The notes: generated by a model not told the origin, from the letters alone. A stretch of 64,000 nt of DNA from Marifrigoribacter sp047730175 (GCF_047730175.1 NZ_CP159833.1:2170001-2234000); one strand, 5' to 3'. Shown: positions 51,187 through 61,306, counted from the first letter of the stretch. Translations and numbers: made by a program.

Positions 51187-52788
51187 ATGGCTGAAGTAAT
51201 TAATATGCCACGTTTAAGCGACACCATGGAAGAAGGGACTGTTGCTAAATGGCTTAAAAAAGTTGGTGAGAAAATTGAAGAAGGGGATATCCTTGCTGAA
51301 ATCGAAACAGATAAAGCAACGATGGAATTTGAATCTTTTAATGAAGGGGTGTTATTACATATTGGTATAGAAGAAGGTGAAACGGCTTTAGTTGATAAAC
51401 TTTTATGTATCATTGGAGAGAAAGGTGAGGATATATCAAGTTTAATAAAAGGAACTCCTGATGTTGTAGTTGAAAAAAATACTGAAACTAAAGAAGAAAT
51501 TTTTTCAGAAGAGATCTTAGAAATAAAAGAATCTAAATCTATAGAATTACCTAAAGGAGTAGAGGTAATTATGATGCCTCGTTTAAGTGATACAATGACG
51601 GAAGGAACTGTAGCGACTTGGAATAAAAAAGAAGGAGATGCAGTAGAGGAAGGTGATATTTTAGCTGAAATTGAAACTGATAAGGCTACGATGGAATTCG
51701 AATCTTTCCATACGGGTACTTTATTAAAAATAGGCATAGCTGAAGGTGAATCTGCTTTGGTAGATACTGTTTTAGCTATTTTAGGACCTAAAGGAACAGA
51801 TGTTACTGGAATCATGGAGAGTTATTCTTCTTCAGAAACTGTTTCAGAAGTAAAAGAAGAAAAAGCAACTCCTGCTGTTCAAGAAATAAAAAAGGAGGTT
51901 CCTGTAACTGTATCTCAACCCACAGCGGCTTCAGATAATGTTCGTGTATTTATTTCTCCTTTAGCTAAAAAATTAGCCGAAGAAAAAGGAATTAGCCTAA
52001 AATTGGTAAAAGGTAGTGGCGAAAATGGGCGTATTATTAAACGCGATATAGAAAATTATGTTCCTGCAGCTTCAGGGCTAAGTCAAGCATATGTTCCTGT
52101 TGGAGTAGAAGCATTTGAAGAAGTGAAAAATTCACAAATGCGAAAGGTAATTGCAAGGCGTCTAGGTGAATCAAAATTCATGGCTCCTCATTATTACTTA
52201 ACAGTTGAGCTAGATATGGATCATGCAATAGCCGCTCGAAAAGCTATAAATACTGATCCAAATGTGAAGGTTTCATTCAATGATATGATAGTGAAAGCAT
52301 GTGCCATGGCATTGCGAAAGCATCCAAGAGTGAATACACAATGGACGGAAGCAGCTACATTAATCGCAAAACATATTCATATAGGTGTTGCTGTAGCAGT
52401 TGAAGATGGTTTATTAGTTCCTGTATTGAAATTTGCAGATCAAATGACTTTTAATCAAATAGGAGCTTCTGTAAAAGATTTAGCAGGTAGAGCAAGAATT
52501 AAAAAATTAACACCACAAGAAATGGAGGGCAGTACTTTTACTGTTTCTAATCTAGGTATGTTCGGGATAAAAGAGTTTACCTCAATTATTAACCAACCAA
52601 ATTCAGCAATTTTATCTGTTGGAGCTATCGTTCAGAAACCTGTAGTTAAAAATGGTCAAATAGCAGTAGGTAATACGATGACAGTAACTCTAGCCTGTGA
52701 TCATAGAACTGTAGACGGAGCAACTGGAGCAGCATTTTTACAGACGTTACGTACGTTTGTGGAGAATCCTGTAACGATGTTTGTTTAA
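51187..52788 (+). CDS. pdhC: Pyruvate dehydrogenase E2 component (dihydrolipoyl acetyltransferase)
   Basis: E2 is the core of the pyruvate dehydrogenase complex and carries the lipoyl groups made by LipB and LipA. The 533-residue protein has two tandem lipoyl domains (about 1-78 and 128-205), each with the lipoylation motif ETDKATMEFES, then a subunit-binding domain (FISPLAKKLAEEKGISL) and the acyltransferase domain with the catalytic HRTVDGATGAAFLQTL motif. The alternative of 2-oxoglutarate or branched-chain E2 is unlikely given two lipoyl domains and the pdhA neighbour. Confidence 0.95.
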   Translation: MAEVINMPRLSDTMEEGTVAKWLKKVGEKIEEGDILAEIETDKATMEFESFNEGVLLHIGIEEGETALVDKLLCIIGEKGEDISSLIKGTPDVVVEKNTETKEEIFSEEILEIKESKSIELPKGVEVIMMPRLSDTMTEGTVATWNKKEGDAVEEGDILAEIETDKATMEFESFHTGTLLKIGIAEGESALVDTVLAILGPKGTDVTGIMESYSSSETVSEVKEEKATPAVQEIKKEVPVTVSQPTAASDNVRVFISPLAKKLAEEKGISLKLVKGSGENGRIIKRDIENYVPAASGLSQAYVPVGVEAFEEVKNSQMRKVIARRLGESKFMAPHYYLTVELDMDHAIAARKAINTDPNVKVSFNDMIVKACAMALRKHPRVNTQWTEAATLIAKHIHIGVAVAVEDGLLVPVLKFADQMTFNQIGASVKDLAGRARIKKLTPQEMEGSTFTVSNLGMFGIKEFTSIINQPNSAILSVGAIVQKPVVKNGQIAVGNTMTVTLACDHRTVDGATGAAFLQTLRTFVENPVTMFV

Positions 52789-52806
52789 TAATAAATTAAA
52801 AAATAA

Positions 52807-52846
52807 AATTCCGCTATGTACAGTTTTAACTGAATATAGCGGATTT
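52807..52846 (+). terminator. Rho-independent terminator of the pdhA-pdhC transcript
   Basis: CCGCTAT (52811-52817) pairs with ATAGCGG (52836-52842), extended by A-T pairs, and is followed by a T-run. It lies 22 bp past the pdhC stop codon. Confidence 0.8.
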
Positions 52847-52862
52847 TTTGTAAATTACAATT

Positions 52863-53543
52863 ATGAAGAATATTATCATCACAGGAACAAGTAGAGGTAT
52901 TGGGTATGAATTAGTACAATTATTCTGTAAAGCAGGATATCAAGTACTCGCATTGTCAAGAAATGAAAAACCTATTTCAGATTTAAATCTAGCGGGTTGT
53001 ACGTCATTTTCATTCGATATTACCAAGGAAAGTGACATCAAGAAAGTTTCAGATTTTATCAAAGATAATTGGGAAGTAGTTGATGTTCTAATCAATAATT
53101 CAGGTACCTTATTAAATGCTCCTTTTTCAGAAACTCCTATTTCTGCCTTTAAAAAAGTATACGATGTAAACGTTTTTGGTGTAGCGGAATTAACACAAGC
53201 TGTTTTACCACATATGAATTCAGAAGGACATGTAGTTAATATTAGCAGTATGGGTGGAATTCAAGGGAGTTTAAAATTTCCTGGATTGAGTGCTTATAGC
53301 AGTAGTAAAGGTGCATTAATCACTTTATCTGAGTTATTAGCTGAAGAATACAAAGAAAAGGGTCCTGCAGTTAATGTTCTAGCCTTAGGTGCCGTTCAAA
53401 CTGAAATGTTAGAAGAAGCTTTCCCAGGATATAAAGCCTCAGTGACAGCGCTTGAAATGGCGGAGTATATTTATAACTTCTCATTGACAGGACAAAAAAT
53501 GTATAACGGTAAAATATTACAAGTATCGAGTTCAACTCCATAA
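52863..53543 (+). CDS. Short-chain dehydrogenase/reductase
   Basis: The 226-residue classical SDR has the NAD(P)-binding TGTSRGIGYELV motif, NNSGTLL, the catalytic serine in NISSMGG and the YxxxK active site in SAYSSSKGALI. The substrate is unknown. It is followed 3 bp later by the SprT-like gene and then manC and DUF389, a tight run of four plus-strand genes (52863-56665) that may form one transcript. Confidence 0.9.
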   Translation: MKNIIITGTSRGIGYELVQLFCKAGYQVLALSRNEKPISDLNLAGCTSFSFDITKESDIKKVSDFIKDNWEVVDVLINNSGTLLNAPFSETPISAFKKVYDVNVFGVAELTQAVLPHMNSEGHVVNISSMGGIQGSLKFPGLSAYSSSKGALITLSELLAEEYKEKGPAVNVLALGAVQTEMLEEAFPGYKASVTALEMAEYIYNFSLTGQKMYNGKILQVSSSTP

Positions 53544-53546
53544 AGG

Positions 53547-54143
53547 ATGCAAAAAATACTCTATAATTATTTGCCACAGGCAGCCGTTTTACCAGTTTTC
53601 GATTTAATAAAATCGAACCAGGTGTATTTAAAGATTGTAAACGAACGTGTTACCCGTCATGGAGATTATAGAAAATTACCAGATGGTCAACATCAAATCA
53701 CCATTAATTCAAATCTAAATGCCTATCGATTTTTAATTACAATGGTTCATGAAATAGCACATTTAGTGGCAATTAATATCTATGGAAGAGGTATAAAACC
53801 GCATGGTTTAGAGTGGAAACATACATTTCAACAACTCATGTTGCCATTTTTAAGGCCAGAAATATTTCCAAATCAATTATTACCGTTATTGGCCATTCAT
53901 TTTAAAAATCCAAAAGCGAGTAGTGATACAGATTCAAAATTATCGCTAGCATTAAAGCAATTTGATGAACCCAATGATAAAAACTATATCTTTGAAATTC
54001 CCTTTGGAAGTACGTTCCGATTGTATAATGGTAAGATATTTGTAAGAGGAAATAAACGAGTGAAACGATTTGAATGTAAAGAAATAGCAACGGGAAGGAT
54101 TTATTTATTTAATCCAAATGCTGAGGTAGAATTATTAAAATAA
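53547..54143 (+). CDS. SprT-like zinc metalloprotease domain protein
   Basis: The 198-residue protein has the zinc-binding HEIAHLVAI motif (HExxH) and a later histidine (GIKPHGLEWKHTF), as in the SprT/Spartan-like family. Eukaryotic relatives remove DNA-protein crosslinks; the bacterial role is uncertain. The C-terminal part (about 145-198; GSTFRLYNGKIFVRGNKRVKRFECK) may be a small zinc-ribbon-derived or nucleic-acid-binding module, although only one cysteine remains. It is in a run with the SDR and manC genes. Confidence 0.88.
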   Translation: MQKILYNYLPQAAVLPVFDLIKSNQVYLKIVNERVTRHGDYRKLPDGQHQITINSNLNAYRFLITMVHEIAHLVAINIYGRGIKPHGLEWKHTFQQLMLPFLRPEIFPNQLLPLLAIHFKNPKASSDTDSKLSLALKQFDEPNDKNYIFEIPFGSTFRLYNGKIFVRGNKRVKRFECKEIATGRIYLFNPNAEVELLK

Positions 54144-54148
54144 ATTGA

Positions 54149-55228
54149 ATGAATAACAATTATTATGCAGTAATCATGGCTGGTGGAATCGGATCTAGAT
54201 TCTGGCCTGTGAGTACAACAGATTTTCCTAAACAGTTTCATGACATGTTAGGAACGGGTCAATCATTGTTGCAAAAAACATTTACAAGATTACAGGGATT
54301 AATTCCTTCTGAAAATATATTGATATTAACCAATGAACGATATTTAGAGTTAGTATTAGAGCAACTACCAGAGATTACCGAAGATCAAGTTGTATTAGAA
54401 CCAGCGATGCGTAACACGGCTCCATGTATTTTATTATCGGCATTGAAAATATATAAAAAAAATCCAGCCGCTCAAATGATAGTGGCTCCAAGTGATCATT
54501 GGATCGAAGATGAAACAGCTTTTTTAAGAGATGTTGAAACATGTTTTAAGACCTGTGCTTCAGAAGATAAATTACTTACCTTAGGTATTGAGCCTACTTT
54601 TCCGAATACGGGATTTGGGTATATTGAAAGTGATAAAGAAGATGAGAATGTTATAAAAAAGGTGAATCAGTTTAGAGAAAAGCCTGATTATGAAACAGCA
54701 AAGAAATTTTTAGAAGCTGGAAATTATTCATGGAATGCTGGAATATTTTTGTGGAGTGTAAAAAGTATTATTTCTTCTTTTGAAAAAAATATGCCCACTA
54801 TGTTTACTTTATTTTCTGAAGGAAATGAAGCATACAACACAAAAAATGAAAAGCAGTTTATAGAGAATAACTATGCTAAAGCAGAAAATATATCAATTGA
54901 CTATGGTATATTAGAAAAAGCGGAGAACGTTTGTGTTAAAAAAGCTACTTTCGATTGGAATGATTTAGGAACATGGGGTGCATTGCACGATAAATTAAAG
55001 AGTGGAACGGAACAAAATGCTATTGTAAGAGCACTACCTCACGTGACTGATGCTGAAAATAATATGATTTATACTGCTTCAGAAAAATTAGTCGTAGTGG
55101 ATGGAATTAGCGATTACATTATCGTTGACAAAGAAGATGTTTTGCTAATATATCCTAGAAAAAAAGAACAAGAAATAAAAGAATTGCTTTCAGATGTGAA
55201 AAAAAACTTTGGTAAAAAATATACATAA
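54149..55228 (+). CDS. manC: Mannose-1-phosphate guanylyltransferase
   Basis: This enzyme makes GDP-mannose from mannose-1-phosphate and GTP for glycan synthesis. The 359-residue protein has the nucleotidyltransferase signature (IMAGGIGSRFWPVSTTDFPKQF), EPAMRNTAPCI, PSDHWIEDE, GYIES and FREKPDYETAKKFL motifs. It lacks the C-terminal isomerase domain of bifunctional enzymes, so only the guanylyltransferase is present. GDP-mannose may feed surface polysaccharide or glycoprotein synthesis. Confidence 0.93.
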   Translation: MNNNYYAVIMAGGIGSRFWPVSTTDFPKQFHDMLGTGQSLLQKTFTRLQGLIPSENILILTNERYLELVLEQLPEITEDQVVLEPAMRNTAPCILLSALKIYKKNPAAQMIVAPSDHWIEDETAFLRDVETCFKTCASEDKLLTLGIEPTFPNTGFGYIESDKEDENVIKKVNQFREKPDYETAKKFLEAGNYSWNAGIFLWSVKSIISSFEKNMPTMFTLFSEGNEAYNTKNEKQFIENNYAKAENISIDYGILEKAENVCVKKATFDWNDLGTWGALHDKLKSGTEQNAIVRALPHVTDAENNMIYTASEKLVVVDGISDYIIVDKEDVLLIYPRKKEQEIKELLSDVKKNFGKKYT

Positions 55229-56665
55229 ATGACAACTTCAGAAGAAAACAATAAAGAAATTACTTCTGAGCAAGAAGAATTTGATAAAGTAAAAGTTTCA
55301 GCTTGGGAAAGTGTAAAAAGATTCTTTTCGGAATTATTAGATATCCGCTCTGAAACTGACCGTGATGCCACGATTGAGTCTGTAAAACATGATATATCAT
55401 TTAAGGGGCATACTGCCTGGATATTAATTTTTTCAATCTTTGTAGCTTCTATTGGATTAAATGTAAGTAGTACGGCAGTTGTAATAGGAGCCATGTTAAT
55501 TTCTCCCTTAATGGGACCTATTGTTGGACTTGGTATGTCTGTTGCAATAAATGATGTGGAAACCTTAAGAAGGTCATTAATAAATTTAGGCGTAATGGTT
55601 GTATTAAGTGTACTTACAGCTTTTTTATATTTTAAAATGTCGCCTTTAACTAAAGAAACTCCTGAATTATTAGCCAGAACTACGCCAACAATATTAGATG
55701 TATTAGTGGCAATTTTTGGCGGTTTAGCACTCATTGTTGCAAAAACTAAAAAAGGGACTATTGCCAGTGTTATATTTGGTGTTGCGATCGCAACAGCCTT
55801 AATGCCTCCTTTATGTACGGTAGGGTATGGCCTAGCAATTGGAAATGCTAGTTATGCAGGAGGTGCTATGTATTTATTTTCTATAAATGCAGTTTTTATT
55901 GCTTTGACAACTTTTATAGTAGCAAAGGTTTTAGGCTTTCCTTTGGTACGATATGCAAATTCAAGAAGGAGAAAATTAACTGCGCGATTAGCTTCTTTAA
56001 TTGCTCTAATAGTAATGGTTCCAAGTATTTTTATTTTCATTGGATTATACAAACAACAAGTTTTTGACAGTAATGCTAGTGATTTTGTTGAAAATATTTT
56101 GCAATTTGATGGTGCAGAGGTGGTTAAGTTCACTCATGATTTTGAAACTAAAGATTTGGATATTTATTTTATAGGAAGAGTAATACCAGCAGATAAAATA
56201 AATGAATGGAATGAGAAATTAAAAGAAAATGAAGTTTTAAAAGATTGCAAACTGAGTATTTATCAAGGAGCAGATCAAAGTATTGAGCTCGCTGATCGCC
56301 TTTCTGGACAAGTAAAAGCAGGTATTCTAGAGGATTTATATGTTAAAAATGAAAACTTAATTAGGGATAAGGACGATCGAATTCAGTTTTTGGAAAATGA
56401 AATTGCTAATTTAAAAGTAAATGAGTTTGATTTTAAAAGCCTTACTGATGAAGTGAAAATTCTTTATTCTGATGTAGAATCTTTTAGCTATTCTAAGCGA
56501 ATTACTACAAACTTTACAAAGACAGATACACTACCAGTTTTTTATGTTACTTGGAATAAAGATGTGAAATCTAAAAAGAAAACAGAAGAGTTAATAAAAC
56601 TTGATAAATGGCTGAGATTTCAGTTAGAGTTAGATACACTTAAAATTTTAGATACACCTAAATAA
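55229..56665 (+). CDS. DUF389-family membrane protein (TIGR00341/TIGR00271-like)
   Basis: The 478-residue protein has a soluble N-terminus, then a DUF389 domain with about six membrane helices (GLNVSSTAVVIGAMLISPLMGPIVGLGM, ILDVLVAIFGGLALIV, GVAIATALMPPLCTVGYGLAIG), and a C-terminal soluble region with coiled-coil character (about 375-400). Members are thought to be channels or transporters of unknown substrate. It directly abuts manC (no intergenic bases) and converges with acs. Confidence 0.88.
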   Translation: MTTSEENNKEITSEQEEFDKVKVSAWESVKRFFSELLDIRSETDRDATIESVKHDISFKGHTAWILIFSIFVASIGLNVSSTAVVIGAMLISPLMGPIVGLGMSVAINDVETLRRSLINLGVMVVLSVLTAFLYFKMSPLTKETPELLARTTPTILDVLVAIFGGLALIVAKTKKGTIASVIFGVAIATALMPPLCTVGYGLAIGNASYAGGAMYLFSINAVFIALTTFIVAKVLGFPLVRYANSRRRKLTARLASLIALIVMVPSIFIFIGLYKQQVFDSNASDFVENILQFDGAEVVKFTHDFETKDLDIYFIGRVIPADKINEWNEKLKENEVLKDCKLSIYQGADQSIELADRLSGQVKAGILEDLYVKNENLIRDKDDRIQFLENEIANLKVNEFDFKSLTDEVKILYSDVESFSYSKRITTNFTKTDTLPVFYVTWNKDVKSKKKTEELIKLDKWLRFQLELDTLKILDTPK

Positions 56666-56669
56666 TTTA

Positions 56670-58577
56670 TTAAATAGAATTATCTATAATTTCTTGTACT
56701 ACTTCAGGATTTAATAAAGTACTTGTATCACCAAGATTGCTTATGTCTTTACAAGAAATCTTACGTAGAATTCTACGCATAATTTTGCCTGAACGTGTTT
56801 TCGGTAATCCGTTTGTAAACTGAATTTTATCAAGTTTAGCTATCGGACCGATATGCTCAGTTATGATCTGATTTATTTCTTTACGTAAACTTTCGTGTTT
56901 TCTAGTTTCTCCAACTTCTTTTAAAATTACATAACCATATAAGGCATTTCCTTTTATGTCATGAGGAAATCCTACAATCGCAGATTCTGCAACTGCCGGA
57001 TGCTCATTAATTGCATCTTCAATGGGAGCAGTACCTAAATTATGACCAGAAACGATGATTACATCATCTACACGTCCTGTAATTCGGTAATATCCGACAG
57101 TGTTCCGTAATGCACCATCACCAGTAAAGTATTTATTAGGATAAGCTGAAAAATAGGTTTCTTTGTATCGTTGATGATTTCCCCAAATAGTTCGTGCCAT
57201 AGAAGGCCAAGGAAATTTAATACACAGCCTTCCATCTATCTGATTTTCTTTTATCTCTTCACCGTTTTCATCCATTAATGTTGGTTGAATGCCAGGAAAA
57301 GGTAAACTTGCATAGGTCGGAATGGTTGGGGTAACATAGGGTAGAGGAGTAATCATAACTCCTCCTGTTTCAGTTTGCCACCAAGTATCAACAATGGGAC
57401 TTTTTCTTTTACCAACATTATCATTATACCAATGCCATGCTTCTTCATTTATCGGTTCTCCTACAGACCCTAAAACTTTTAAAGAGGATAAATCGTAACG
57501 ATCTACAAATTCAAGTTTTTCTTTTGCTAAGGCTCTAATGGCAGTTGGAGCAGTATAAAACTGATTAATTTTATGTTTTTCAACAATCTCCCAAAAGCGT
57601 CCAAAATCAGGATAACTTGGAACTCCTTCAAACATCACTGTGGTGGCTCCATTTGCGAGTGGACCATACACAATATAACTATGACCCGTAATCCAACCTA
57701 TATCAGCAGTACACCAGTAAATATCGTCTTCTCTATAATTAAAAACATTTTTAAAAGTATAGGCAGTATATACCATATAACCGGCAGTTGTATGCACCAT
57801 TCCTTTAGGTTTTCCTGTAGAACCAGAGGTATATAAAATGAACAAGGGATCTTCTGCATCCATGATTTCAGGAGTACATTCTGAAGAAGCCTCATCTAAT
57901 AAAGGTTGAAGCCATAAATCTCGTCCTTCTTTCATATTTATTTCTGAATGAATTCTTTTAGCAACAAGTACTGTATTTACACTAGGGCAATCTTTTAAAC
58001 CTTCGTCAACGATGCCTTTTAGGTCAATTGTTTTATTTCCTCTATAGGATCCATCTGAAGTAATGACCATTTTACAGTCACTGTCATTGATTCTTGTAGA
58101 AAGTGCTGTAGCTGAAAAACCAGCGAACACAACTGAATGTATTGCACCTATTCTTGCACAGGCTAATACAGAAACAGCTAATTCAGGAATCATAGGAAGA
58201 TAAATACAAACACGATCACCTTTTTTAATTCCTTGTGATTTTAGAACGTTAGCGAACTTATTAACTTGTTCATGTAATTGATTATATGTTATATGTTGTG
58301 CTTCCTCCTTGGGATTGTTTGGTTCAAATAAAATAGCAGTTTTATTACCTTTAGTAAGTAAATGTCGATCAATACAATTTTCAGTAATGTTTAATTGAGC
58401 TCCTTCGTACCATTTTACTTCAGGTTTTGAAAAATCCCAACTTAATATAGTATCCCATCTTTTATACCAAGTAAAATGTTCTTCGGCTATTTCTTCCCAA
58501 AAAACTTCTGGTTCTCTTACTGATTTTCTATAAACCTTAAAATATTCTTCTAAGTGTTTTATATGATAATTACTCAT
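56670..58577 (-). CDS. acs: Acetate--CoA ligase (acetyl-CoA synthetase)
   Basis: Acs activates acetate to acetyl-CoA through acetyl-AMP. The 635-residue protein has the adenylation motif LYTSGSTGKPKGMVHT, the WWQTETGG core motif, YRITGRVDDVIIVSGH and the C-terminal lysine in LPKTRSGKIMRRILRK, the site of regulatory acetylation in this family. Length fits the family. It is convergent with the DUF389 gene, 4 bp apart. Confidence 0.95.
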   Translation of the reverse strand: MSNYHIKHLEEYFKVYRKSVREPEVFWEEIAEEHFTWYKRWDTILSWDFSKPEVKWYEGAQLNITENCIDRHLLTKGNKTAILFEPNNPKEEAQHITYNQLHEQVNKFANVLKSQGIKKGDRVCIYLPMIPELAVSVLACARIGAIHSVVFAGFSATALSTRINDSDCKMVITSDGSYRGNKTIDLKGIVDEGLKDCPSVNTVLVAKRIHSEINMKEGRDLWLQPLLDEASSECTPEIMDAEDPLFILYTSGSTGKPKGMVHTTAGYMVYTAYTFKNVFNYREDDIYWCTADIGWITGHSYIVYGPLANGATTVMFEGVPSYPDFGRFWEIVEKHKINQFYTAPTAIRALAKEKLEFVDRYDLSSLKVLGSVGEPINEEAWHWYNDNVGKRKSPIVDTWWQTETGGVMITPLPYVTPTIPTYASLPFPGIQPTLMDENGEEIKENQIDGRLCIKFPWPSMARTIWGNHQRYKETYFSAYPNKYFTGDGALRNTVGYYRITGRVDDVIIVSGHNLGTAPIEDAINEHPAVAESAIVGFPHDIKGNALYGYVILKEVGETRKHESLRKEINQIITEHIGPIAKLDKIQFTNGLPKTRSGKIMRRILRKISCKDISNLGDTSTLLNPEVVQEIIDNSI

Positions 58578-58624
58578 GATGTTTAGTTTTTAATACGTAT
58601 TTATAAAAATATATTCGTATTATT

Positions 58625-59389
58625 TTAATCTTCACTAATCTGAATATCACGAATTTTTTTAAATAGATTGGAAGAATATACAAAGTCGGTAACGTCTGTA
58701 TTATTTGTTTTAAAAATTTCTTGGTTGGTGCCCTGCCAAACTAATTGACCATTTTTAAGGAATACAATTTTTTCACCAATTTCCATTACGGAATTCATGT
58801 CATGAGTAACCACAACCGTTGTTATATTATTTTCTTTTGTAATTTCTTGAATTAAGTTATCTATTATTATAGCTGTTCTTGGGTCTAATCCTGAGTTGGG
58901 TTCATCACAAAACAGATATTTAGGTTCGTTAACAATGGCACGAGCAATAGAAACTCTTTTTTGCATACCTCCAGAAATTTCGGAAGGAAATTTTTTATTT
59001 ACATTTTCTAAGTCTACTCTTTTTAATACTTCATTTACTCTTTCGAGCATTTCGGGTCTTTTTTTATTGCTAAACATGCGTAAAGGAAACATTACATTTT
59101 CTTCAATATTCATAGAATCAAACAAAGCTCCTCCCTGAAATAACATACCGCTATCTTCTCTTAATATACGATGTTCATCATCGTTCATATTTTGAATCGC
59201 TTTATCTTCAAAATAAATAAGCCCTTCTTCAGGCTGAAAAAGACCAACTAAACATTTTAGCATTACCGTTTTTCCACTACCGCTTTGGCCAATAATTAGG
59301 TTGGTTTTTCCCCTCTCAAAAGTGGTTGAAATTCCTTTTAAAATTTCTTCCTCTCCAAAACTTTTATATATGTTTTCTACCTTGATCAT
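58625..59389 (-). CDS. ABC transporter ATP-binding protein, MlaF-type
   Basis: The 254-residue ATPase has Walker A (IGQSGSGKT), the Q-loop, the signature EISGGMQKRVSIARAIV, Walker B (YLFCDEPNSGLD) and the H-loop (VVVTHDM). With the MlaE-type permease just upstream it forms the inner-membrane part of a lipid-asymmetry or mce-type phospholipid transporter. Its start overlaps the permease stop by 1 bp. An MlaD/mce substrate-binding gene is not in this window. Confidence 0.9.
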   Translation of the reverse strand: MIKVENIYKSFGEEEILKGISTTFERGKTNLIIGQSGSGKTVMLKCLVGLFQPEEGLIYFEDKAIQNMNDDEHRILREDSGMLFQGGALFDSMNIEENVMFPLRMFSNKKRPEMLERVNEVLKRVDLENVNKKFPSEISGGMQKRVSIARAIVNEPKYLFCDEPNSGLDPRTAIIIDNLIQEITKENNITTVVVTHDMNSVMEIGEKIVFLKNGQLVWQGTNQEIFKTNNTDVTDFVYSSNLFKKIRDIQISED

Positions 59390-60126
59390 TAGCTTAAAAG
59401 GAGTTGTGTTATTATATAATTAGCCATAATAATAAGTACACTAGTCCAAACAAATGAATTGGTACTTGCTTTTCCTACTTCTAAAGCTCCACCTTTCATA
59501 TAATAACCTTGCCATGAAGGTACCGTAGCTAAAATAAAGGCAAAAACAATTGTTTTAATAAAGGCATATACTATATGAAAGGTATTAAAGTCTACTTGTA
59601 AGCCTTGTATAAAAGCTTCAGAAGAACTAAAACCACCATAGACACCTGCAACCCAACCACCAAATATTCCTAAAAACATAGACATTGCTATCACAAAAGG
59701 ATAAAGTAGTAAAGCGATAATTTTTGGAAATATTAAATAGTTTAATGAATTGATTCCCATTACTTCTAGCGCATCAATTTGTTCAGTAACTCTCATAGAA
59801 CCTATGCTTGAAGTTATAAAAGACCCTACTTTTCCTGCCATAATAATTGACATAAATGTTGGAGCAAATTCTAAAACTATTGATTGTCTTGTAGCAAAAC
59901 CTACTAAATATTCTGGAATTAATGGATTGTCAATATTCAAAGCAGTTTGAATGGCAACCACACCTCCCACAAAGAATGATATAAATGCTACAATACCTAA
60001 AGACCCTAAAATAAGGTCATTAATTTCTTTAATAATAAGTTCTCTTAATACTGACCCTTTAGTTGGGCTACTAAAAACTTTTTTTAGCATTAAAAAATAG
60101 GAACCTATGTCTCTAAAATACTTCAT
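59389..60126 (-). CDS. MlaE-type ABC transporter permease
   Basis: The 245-residue integral membrane protein matches the MlaE family: VAFISFFVGGVVAIQTALN, the LVGFATRQSIVLEFAPTFMSIIMAGKVGS stretch split by the conserved IMAGKVGS, and MRVTEQIDALEVMGINS. About five to six membrane helices. It is the first gene of the MlaE-MlaF pair, transcribed on the minus strand. The transported lipid is not readable from the sequence. Confidence 0.9.
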   Translation of the reverse strand: MKYFRDIGSYFLMLKKVFSSPTKGSVLRELIIKEINDLILGSLGIVAFISFFVGGVVAIQTALNIDNPLIPEYLVGFATRQSIVLEFAPTFMSIIMAGKVGSFITSSIGSMRVTEQIDALEVMGINSLNYLIFPKIIALLLYPFVIAMSMFLGIFGGWVAGVYGGFSSSEAFIQGLQVDFNTFHIVYAFIKTIVFAFILATVPSWQGYYMKGGALEVGKASTNSFVWTSVLIIMANYIITQLLLS

Positions 60127-60196
60127 ATAGAATTAAGTCTTGCTAAAGTAATAAAATTGATTGATTATTATTCTGAAAGAAATGATAAGAAAAACT

Positions 60197-61306
60197 TTAT
60201 TCAAAAAATAGAGAATACATCTTTGTGTAAATCTCAGTGTTTTCATAAATCCCTCCAAAAACATTTTCACTAGGTCCTTTGGCAAAAACAGGAACCATGG
60301 TAGCAGAATGTCCTCCAGTCGAAAAAACGGGCTTAATTTTATTGTAATCGTCTTCATCTGAAGCTAATGTAAATCCTCCAGTTTCATGATCAGCTGTAAC
60401 AATAACAAGAGTTTCTCCATTTTGTTTTGCGAAATCTAATGCAACACCCATTGCATTATCGAAATCGATTAATTCGCTAATTAAATAATCTGCATCATTA
60501 GCATGTCCTCCCCAATCTATCTGTGATCCTTCTACCATTAAAAAGAATCCTTCTTCGTTTTTTGATAAGGCGTCTAATGCTAGTTTAGTTGCATTAGGTA
60601 AAAAATCTCCTCGACCATCAAGCATTTTTGGCATTTCATCTTTAGCTAATAAAATCGCTTGTTTCTTATCTGAAACAGTTGTTGGAAGTTGATCTGTAAT
60701 TACATCAAAACCTTTCGTTTTCAGTTGCTCAATTAAATTTTGTTTATCTGTTCTATTATTGAAAAACTTTAATCCTCCACCTGCAAAAAAATCAATATCT
60801 GAAGCAACCATATCAACAGCAATATCTTCATACATTCTTCTTAATTTAACATGTGCGTAAAAACTTGCTGGTGTTGCATGTGTTATAGAGGAGGTAGAAA
60901 CAACGCCTGTTACGATATCTTTTTTTGAAATTTGTTCAACGATTGTTTCTATTGAAATCGAATCTTTATCAACTCCAATGGCTCCATTGTATGTTTTTAT
61001 TCCTGCTGAAAAAGCAGTAGCCCCTGCAGCAGAATCTGTAATTAGATCACTAGATGCAGATGTTTTAATAAGTCCAACAACTGGAAATCGTTCAAAATTT
61101 GAATTTTCTTTATTGAAAAACTGACTAGCAGAAACTTCACTTAGTCCCATACCATCGCCTATTAGGAGAATGATATTTTTTGGTTTTTTCACTTTTTTAG
61201 GAATTATATATGAAGTTGATGTAATGATTTCTTTCTCTTGACAGGATATAAAAAAAGAATTCAGCATAATAAATGCAAATAGTAAAAAATAAAATTTAAA
61301 TTTCAT
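60197..61306 (-). CDS. Alkaline phosphatase, lipoprotein type
   Basis: The 369-residue enzyme removes phosphate from extracellular esters. It has a lipoprotein signal (FFISC), the metal-binding IGDGMGLSE start, the nucleophile serine in LITDSAAGATAFSAG, and the metal ligands in VEGSQIDWGGHAND and VTADHETGGF, ending with TGGHSATMVPVFAKG. This is the PhoA-type active site. It would sit on the outside of a membrane and help with phosphate supply. It is 70 bp upstream of the MlaE gene on the same strand. Confidence 0.92.
   Translation of the reverse strand: MKFKFYFLLFAFIMLNSFFISCQEKEIITSTSYIIPKKVKKPKNIILLIGDGMGLSEVSASQFFNKENSNFERFPVVGLIKTSASSDLITDSAAGATAFSAGIKTYNGAIGVDKDSISIETIVEQISKKDIVTGVVSTSSITHATPASFYAHVKLRRMYEDIAVDMVASDIDFFAGGGLKFFNNRTDKQNLIEQLKTKGFDVITDQLPTTVSDKKQAILLAKDEMPKMLDGRGDFLPNATKLALDALSKNEEGFFLMVEGSQIDWGGHANDADYLISELIDFDNAMGVALDFAKQNGETLVIVTADHETGGFTLASDEDDYNKIKPVFSTGGHSATMVPVFAKGPSENVFGGIYENTEIYTKMYSLFFE

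Noticed and set aside
51187..51800. Apparent direct repeat of about 230 bp
   Set aside because: It is the two lipoyl domains of pyruvate dehydrogenase E2, a normal feature, not a mobile element.
51153..51815. Minus-strand open frame of 220 codons
   Set aside because: It lies opposite the strongly conserved lipoyl domains of pdhC and is Ser/Ile-rich repetitive sequence that simply mirrors the lipoyl repeats.
55114..55734. Minus-strand open frame of 206 codons
   Set aside because: It is antisense to the end of manC and the start of the DUF389 gene, both with clear family motifs; its composition is that of a shadow frame.
60133..60357. Minus-strand open frame of 74 codons at the end of the alkaline phosphatase gene
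   Set aside because: It overlaps the conserved C-terminal TGGHSATMVPVFAKG coding region in another frame and has no promoter.
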